DNA of 12,262 nt from Larix sibirica (lineage: Eukaryota > Streptophyta > Pinopsida > Pinales > Pinaceae): NCBI GenBank assembly GCA_004151065.3, contig NWUY0303989511.1:1-12262 (forward strand). The letters are read 5' to 3'. The notes under the pieces are model-generated. The model made no database searches and had not been told where the DNA came from. It was given only the letters and a program-made list of their open reading frames with translations. Each line of letters opens with the position of its first letter. The stretch's first letter is position 1. This document shows positions 7,670 to 12,262 of this stretch, in pieces. A program made the position numbers and the translations under genes.

Positions 7670-8060
7670 CAAAGACGTATCAATTATCATATGTGAAAAC
7701 TTCTCTATGCCAATATTGTATGTGAACTGGTTGGACTACACATCTCCATGCAACTTTATATATAGGTGTCTCAGAGATATAGGGAAGTATTGAGAGTGAA
7801 ACGTCTTTCTGCTAGTATAAGAGTATGTGAATAAGAGCATATCTATGCAATATTGTCTGCTCCAACGAAATTCTGGGTCTTCCACTCAGTTGATCTCAAA
7901 TACTTATTTGGCTCATCAACTAAACTTAAGACTCAACCTTCAAATTGTTGCATTACTTATGCCAAGTAGAAGTAGGTGCATCTCTTCTCTCCTGGTGAAT
8001 AAGAATAAATTCTCTTTGTTCATAGCAAGTAAGTCTCTATGTGAACATTGTATATAAACC
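7670..8060 (+). repeat. Degenerate repeats with 'tctatgcaatattgt' words
   Basis: The words tctatgccaatattgtatgt (about 7707), tctatgcaatattgt (about 7850) and tctatgtgaacattgtatat (about 8036) recur with cgtatcaat and gtgaaacgt(c/a) words shared with 7233-7290. The ORF at 7827-8057 lies wholly in this repeat DNA and is therefore unlikely to be a gene. Confidence 0.55.
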
Positions 8061-8298
8061 AAGGACCATACACAGAATATTTGGAGCTCTTAGAAGCAGA
8101 AGAAGGAAGGACCCGGTTAATCCAAGAGAAGCCCTAGTGGTAAGCCCTAGAGAGGAGCGAGCCCTGGGAGTTTATTCCCTTCACAGGCAGAAGATAGATA
8201 GTAGCGTTCAATGGGGCTTACTGTACAGGGCTTGTCTCTTAAAAGCTTTCACGCTTAGGGCTATTGTTAAAAGAATGGAAACTACGTATGGGGCCTAG
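8041..8298 (+). other. Arg-rich 85-codon ORF, doubtful
   Basis: The product begins in the repeat DNA above and then becomes Arg/Lys-rich (for example SRRRKDPVNPREALVVSPRE). The DNA contains repeated agccctag/gagccct words, and its end (gttaaaagaatggaaa, about 8266-8281) recurs exactly near 9731-9747. That pattern suggests repeat DNA read as protein. No family is recognised. Confidence 0.15.
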
Positions 8299-8468
8299 TC
8301 ACCTACTTTTTATCATATTGGGCAAGAACTAAAAAGCTTATAATCTTTACTCCAATGGATGGGACTCTAAGGCTTGGTTTTTCTGCTGATGGGCGAAACA
8401 ACTACTATAAGTTAGTATCCATAGGGAGTACATAGGTCCAGTCCAATGGGGAGGCTTTCACTCAAAGC

Positions 8469-8525
8469 GCTTAAGACAACGGTCTTCACTCGGATTAAAG
8501 TGCATAGACTAATAGACTCTTTTTA
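8469..8525 (+). repeat. Module (i)+(ii), copy 1
   Basis: gcttaagacaacggtcttcactc here aligns with gcttaagacagtggtcttcattc at 9167-9189, and gcatagactaatagactctt aligns with gcattgactaatagactctt. Identity is roughly 80 percent by eye, with about one single-base gap. Confidence 0.85.
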
Positions 8526-8800
8526 TTCTAAGGTAGTTTCAAATGGGATCTTACTACTCTACCACAGAAAGACTGTTTGTTCACCTAATATCCAGTAGTT
8601 TACAAATAGATATTGCATATCTAGTTGTTCTGTAAAGACAACAGCTTACAGTATTCACACATATAAAAGTAATTCACTAAGAGACTATAGGGTTACTTAA
8701 GCTAGTTCAGCTCAATAATACGGCTTTCACGAGCCGATAATCTATACTCCACCTATTTATTTACAACTTTTTTCTGTTTTCACTTAAATCAAAGGGCTTG

Positions 8801-8826
8801 GACTAAACGCTAGTCCATAGGGGTCC
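8801..8826 (+). repeat. Module (iv), copy 1
   Basis: gactaaacgctagtccataggggtcc resembles 9252-9277 with a few mismatches and is followed by a local palindromic cgcgg-type word. Confidence 0.65.
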
Positions 8827-9166
8827 GCGGGGACTAACTGGGCTAAGCAGCTAGTCTCTTTAGGTGCTTGTTTCCATGGTCAATTGATAATAAAGATAAG
8901 TGGCATATCCGGATAATATAGAGTGCTCACTTGGCCTTACAATAAGTGGTAATTTAAGCAACAAAAGATAAGATAGCCCTTATCTCCGGTCACGAGCATG
9001 AGCTGTTTATCTCAATTTGGTAAGGAAAGGTGCTGTCTCATTATAGAGAGTGCGGACCTATCAATATGATAAATTCAGGAAAGAAAGGTAGCATGGGTAG
9101 TGGATCCAACAGCATATAACACAATTAGTTAGTGGAGTAACTTCTTTACTCACCTTTTTCTCAACA

Positions 9167-9220
9167 GCTTAAGACAGTGGTCTTCATTCTAACAAGGTGC
9201 ATTGACTAATAGACTCTTAT
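9167..9220 (+). repeat. Module (i)+(ii), copy 2
   Basis: This is the partner of 8469-8525 (see there). Copy 2 continues directly into modules (iii) and (iv), which makes it the most complete group. Confidence 0.85.
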
Positions 9221-9251
9221 CCCTTAAGGCTTGTTTCTCAAGGAAGGCTAA

Positions 9252-9280
9252 GACTAAAGCAAGTGTCCATAGGGGTCCAG
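9252..9280 (+). repeat. Module (iv), copy 2
   Basis: gactaaagcaagtgtccata recurs at 9912-9931 as gactaaagcaagtgtacata, with one mismatch. Confidence 0.85.
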
Positions 9281-9454
9281 TAAGCGCTGACTCTTACTCT
9301 CCAAATCTTCTTCTCCGAATGTAAGATACAAAGTAGAGTAGTTTATTTCTATAAAGCCTTTTAGACAGTCTGGTGAGAGCTGATTTCAATCTTACTCCAC
9401 GAAGAGCTCTTCCTCTCCGCAATATTGGAAGCTTCATAGGGAAAATGGGCATAT

Positions 9455-9523
9455 AGGTGTGTGCATGTATAATATGTGTGTATATGTGCATGTGTACACA
9501 ATATGTGTATGCGTGTGCGTTTG
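9455..9523 (+). repeat. TG-rich degenerate simple repeat
   Basis: Alternating purine-pyrimidine DNA of mixed tgtg, tatg and catg steps, with aatatgtgt occurring twice. Minus-strand ORFs here (9294-9539 and 9361-9612) read it as His/Tyr/Thr-rich peptide and are artefacts of the repeat. Confidence 0.8.
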
Positions 9524-9684
9524 CAATAGAAAGAAGCAAGGCAAGGTTCGGGAACAGCAGATTCTGCTACACTTTTATATTGGTATCCTCTTTTAGAGAA
9601 AAACAAAGACACATTGGGGTATTGGGGTTATAAGGTCTTCACTCCACGGTAGACATAATAAGTGTGCACAAATAAAAGGCTTTG

Positions 9685-9705
9685 TGGACCTTATGGTCCA
9701 TAAGG
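9685..9705. repeat. Two overlapping alternative hairpins
   Basis: tggacc (9685-9690) can pair with ggtcca (9695-9700). Alternatively ccttat (9689-9694) can pair with ataagg (9700-9705). The two use overlapping bases, so only one can form at a time. It may be chance in a small window. Confidence 0.55.
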
Positions 9706-9911
9706 GCGGTCCAGGCAGGCGGGGCACTAGGTTAAAAGAATGGAAAACCATTCATGTAAAATTTAGAAACTGGATACTATCTTTAAAGACTTGTTTCCAT
9801 ACACAGGGGATATTAGTTCAGTCCAATAGGTGCTAAGACTGCTTGAACTATTGATGATCTTCACTCTGGATACTCTCTTAAGGCTGCTTATTTATCTGCT
9901 GGACCGTGGAA

Positions 9912-9935
9912 GACTAAAGCAAGTGTACATAGGGC
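9912..9935 (+). repeat. Module (iv), copy 3
   Basis: gactaaagcaagtgtacata plus agggcg matches copy 2 with few changes, followed by a ggcgggcggc run. Confidence 0.8.
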
Positions 9936-10080
9936 GGGCGGCAATTAAGAAGAGGGCTATAACTCTACAGTTTAAGGTGGTATTCACTCCATAAACCTAA
10001 GTGCATGGCAAGACAAAGCTTGTTTCTCTGCTGGCTTTCAAGCTAAACAATCTGATACTGGATTAAGAATCACTGGAGTG

Positions 10081-10498
10081 GTTGATCGAATGTTCTAATG
10101 CTCAAGACTCCTGCAGCTTCGCAACCGATTCTCCATCCATCCAATAGGGTGGGCTAAGACCGGGCGGATGAAGTTAGTTACCATTGCCATTAGTGGCAAG
10201 CGTCGGCGATCTACCTATATTATAGAATAGTGGTGGAGATCAATTTTATTGTGAGCTACCAACCCGGCTTCTACACATGATTCAATACAGTATTTGTTTG
10301 AATTACTTCTGATGAAAGCTGTGGTGTTACTTCATATAAATTTAGTAGAAAATAGTGGGTCTTTAGACACTCGATCGCCAGGAAGAGTAAAAAGGTGGTA
10401 AGGAGGGCGGGTAGGGGATCGGTAACGGAAAAATGTCTATTTGCGAGTAGAGCTTATGCATCTGTCAAGAGCAAACCGATATCACGCTATACTTAACG
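10081..10498. other. Gene-free interval, possibly leading into decayed coding DNA
   Basis: I see no gene and no clear repeat, apart from an aatagggtgggctaag word (10143-10158) that echoes the upstream repeat cluster. The last part may already belong to the decayed reading frame that becomes recognisable after 10499. Confidence 0.45.
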
Positions 10499-11476
10499 AA
10501 GGCCACACAGGACAGGGTTGTGCAGTAGCTCCGACGTCTGCAAGTAAACCCCGAGTCACCTGCATGCTCAGAGCACTCAATCGCAAATAGGTTACCCCTC
10601 AACTAGTGCCCACCAGAAGAAGCGCAACAATATTTTCCAGCCACGGTTCAGAACTAGCCTTCCTATGAGTTGATGTGCATAGTCCGAGCTACAACAGAGG
10701 AGGCACTTCAACGAGTCATTCGCATGGAGCACAACCTCAATGATCTAAAATTAACAAATAAACAACTATAGGTATAGCTTGCGGAAGTAACAGCTGATCA
10801 TGACACTCAAGCGCAAGCAAGGCAGAAGGCAGGAAATGAACTGGAAATGGTCAGGCTCTGGTTGCCAAATATGTGGCCAGAGGTGAGATAAACCGACCTA
10901 GATATCCCAGAATTCTCTCCTGATTGCCCACCTGCAGACCATATTTATATTATTAATCAGTCTTGAGGCCAATTTCAATAGCCAGCGGAAACGAAGACTC
11001 AGAAGGACCAACAACTACAACAGCTAATGGACAGGATCCCCTAGTTGCTGGAGTAAGGCCGTAGTACCAGAACTGAGTTTCGGAAAGCGGCCGGCCTAAG
11101 AAAAAAGAATTTACACACCAATGTACAAACAAGATTGGATGGGCTTACTGCAGCAGAGAGAGACACCAGTAAATGAACTCAGATAAAAAAGACACTTAAT
11201 GATGAGCTCACTACCCTTACAGACCCGACAGAACAAAAAAAGAAGCTTGTGTAGATACAAGCTGCGGATGACCGACTTGCGGCTTTGCATTACGCTGCAA
11301 TCAAAGAACAGCAAGCCCTTAGGGAATTCAGAGCATCTGCCAAGCGAGTATATATGAAGCTGCAGCAATTGGACGCTGGCGCGGATGCACAATGGGCAAG
11401 GGTAGAACAGAATCAACCCACAACACCAGACAAAAAAAAGGCAAGGCCTTCATTGAGGATGCTGCAACACTATTAG
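10499..11476 (+). pseudogene. Decayed coding region, charged coiled-coil-like, unassigned
   Basis: One plus frame (codons starting at 10499, 10502 and so on) gives protein-like sequence over about 325 codons: an early PPEEAQQYFPATVQ, then TTEEALQRVIRMEHNLNDLK, LAEVTADHDTQAQARQKAGN and, near the end, AALHYAAIKEQQALREFRAS. The Glu/Lys/Gln/Ala/Leu mix looks like a long coiled coil. Twelve internal stops occur (for example 10769-10771, 10964-10966, 11042-11044, 11252-11254), and that density is no lower than chance, so the call rests on composition and on the longest clear stretch (11255-11473), not on openness. No frameshift was needed across the region. It could be the gag-like or structural part of a nuclear retroelement or an unrelated coiled-coil gene. 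No zinc knuckle, protease or polymerase motif is visible. Confidence 0.4.
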
Positions 11477-11499
11477 ATAGCTAGCTGGTGAACACAATT

Positions 11500-11682
11500 G
11501 GATCAATTCAAGGAATTCCAGCAAAGCGCGCTCACCCTCATTGTTGAACCAACATTATAAGCGGTTGAAGCATAAGTTCCAAGATCAGTTGAACCAACAT
11601 CATAATTCTTATTCCCAGGATCACAACCAGCAGCCCCACCAACACCAGTATAATAAGCCTCCTCATTCCCGGGCTCTGTAAT
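11500..11682 (+). pseudogene. Gln/His/Asn-rich continuation of the decayed frame
   Basis: In a frame shifted from the coiled-coil region, about 50 codons are open up to a TAA near 11680 and contain KFQDQLNQHHNSYSQDHNQQ followed by a PHQHQYNKPPHS-like tail. The word gttgaaccaacat occurs twice (11541-11553 and 11588-11600), so internal duplication built part of it. It is joined to the previous region by an indel near 11530. Low-complexity composition prevents any family assignment. Confidence 0.4.
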
Positions 11683-11699
11683 ATGGGGCAAGAAATGAA

Positions 11700-11937
11700 A
11701 TTATTTCAATAAGCATTCCCAGGATCACAAGGATTTCCAGCCGAAGCCACATAATTATAAGCATCATTAGTTGAACCGAAAGTAGGCCAAGCGTTCCCAG
11801 CAGCACCAGTCCCAGCATAACCACCAGTATCATTAATAGCAACACTAATTGAACTAGCCTCATTCCTATCAGCACTAGTTTAATAAACACTAATTGAACC
11901 AGCATTATTTTCAATGGCATCCTAATTTGCATTCTAA
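11700..11937 (+). pseudogene. Decayed Gln/His-rich stretch with many stops
   Basis: In the best plus frame the codons are dominated by CAN and CCN, giving readings such as AKRSQQHQSQHNHQYH, but TAA or TAG codons interrupt it at many places where a Gln codon would fit the pattern. The opposite-strand ORF (11663-11956, Leu/Val-rich) is the mirror of this low-complexity DNA, not a gene. Confidence 0.35.
11784..11818 (+). repeat. 35-bp box, copy 1
   Basis: aggccaagcgttcccagcag and the following caccagtcccagcat recur at 12222-12259 with a 3-bp indel and one or two mismatches, about 438 bp apart. The box encodes Gln/His/Ser-rich sequence in the decayed frame. Confidence 0.85.
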
Positions 11938-12262
11938 TTTGTCCCAACCTCCTCATTTAAACCAGCGTTAGTTCCAAAAGATCATTACAATAAGCACCAA
12001 TTCCAGCTGAATTCCCAAGAGCATTTACAAAATCAGTTGAAGGAACAGCATCAGTTCCCAGAGCAGTCCCATCATCAGGAGAACTGGTATTTCCAGCCTC
12101 CTCAGTTTCCAGAGCAGCATTACCAGAGTCATTCCAAGAAGTGGTTGAAGGAGCATAAGTTCCAGCAGAATCAATTGAACCAGCCTCAGTTCCAGGATAA
12201 GTTCCAACAGCAAAAAAAAATAGGCCAAGCATTATTCCCAACAGCACCAGTCCCAGCATTAC
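11938..12262 (+). CDS. Gln-rich open frame, partial at right edge
   Basis: The frame is open from the TAA at 11935-11937 to the window end (108 codons) with no stop. Its core (about 11980-12217) is strongly Gln/His/Phe/Pro-rich with a recurrent 'QFP.Q' or 'KFQQ' phrase, for example EHKFQQNQLNQPQFQDKFQQ. An A-run (12212-12220) lies just before the 35-bp box, where another frame takes over the Gln-rich reading, so an indel in the run is likely. It resembles a linker or prion-like tail, not an enzyme. It continues beyond the window, so its end and identity are unknown. Minus-strand ORFs here are shadows of the low-complexity DNA. Confidence 0.4.
12222..12259 (+). repeat. 35-bp box, copy 2 (38 bp)
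   Basis: This is the partner of 11784-11818. It adds a 3-bp tta insertion after the aggccaagca part and keeps cagcaccagtcccagcat intact. A multiple-of-three indel would be consistent with past coding constraint. Confidence 0.85.

Larger units (their letters stand above)
8310..10080 (+). repeat. Cluster of shuffled, diverged repeat modules
   Basis: Several modules recur in the plus orientation: (i) gcttaagaca(n)2ggtcttca(c/t)tc; (ii) gtgcat(a/t)gactaatagactctt; (iii) taaggcttg(g/t)tt(t/c)tctg-like words (about 8366, 9227, 10018); (iv) gactaaagcaagtgtccataggggtcc. Some groups are complete (8469-8530, 9167-9280), others partial (8740-8880, 9630-9720, 9780-9935, 9980-10080). No long open frame runs through them, so they appear to be non-coding interspersed repeats. 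Confidence 0.7.

Noticed and set aside
9294-9612. Minus-strand ORFs rich in His, Tyr and Thr
   Set aside because: They read through the TG-rich simple repeat at 9455-9523, which gives the biased composition.
11663-12259. Minus-strand ORFs rich in Leu, Val and Gly, 97 and 100 codons long
   Set aside because: They are mirror images of CAG/CCA-rich plus-strand DNA. Stops are rare on the minus strand for compositional reasons, and the plus-strand frame connects to the upstream coiled-coil region.

Overview
This 12.3 kb window holds no intact gene that I can recognise. I see no rRNA, no tRNA, no CRISPR array, no bacterial-style operon and no core plant organelle gene. It reads as seed-plant non-coding DNA: moderate GC, short decayed reading frames, many degenerate short repeats and remnants of nuclear-type retroelements. 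The best overall guess, an inference only, is intergenic DNA from an expanded plant mitochondrial genome, possibly a gymnosperm. A plant nuclear contig cannot be excluded, and the retroelement remnants would be at home there.

Layout. 1-790: a near-perfect 74-bp-period tandem repeat, followed by a degenerate repeat family marked by 'gtagatatg' and 'ctggagctcagg'. The family reappears at 7230-7850. 790-2430: gene-free DNA with short duplications and one 18-bp palindrome. 2437-2990: a weak Copia-gag-like reading, then two interleaved inverted repeats and a small unassigned ORF with one hydrophobic segment. 3130-3960: repeated 'tggctat' DNA and a coding-like stretch of unknown nature. 4070-4545: two diverged copies of a unit of about 230 bp. 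4736-5942, minus strand: a decayed plant LINE, with an endonuclease fragment (4736-5086) and an ORF1 fragment (5769-5942). 6360-7266: open frames without homology that I recognise. 8310-10080: a cluster of shuffled, diverged repeat modules. 10499-12262: a decayed coding region on the plus strand, with a charged coiled-coil-like part followed by a Gln/His/Asn-rich part that runs off the right edge.

Nothing suggests that genes here work together. The most informative signals are the LINE remnant, the decayed coiled-coil plus Gln-rich coding region, the interleaved inverted repeats at 2684-2740 and the modular repeat families. I do not see convincing evidence of a new functional system.
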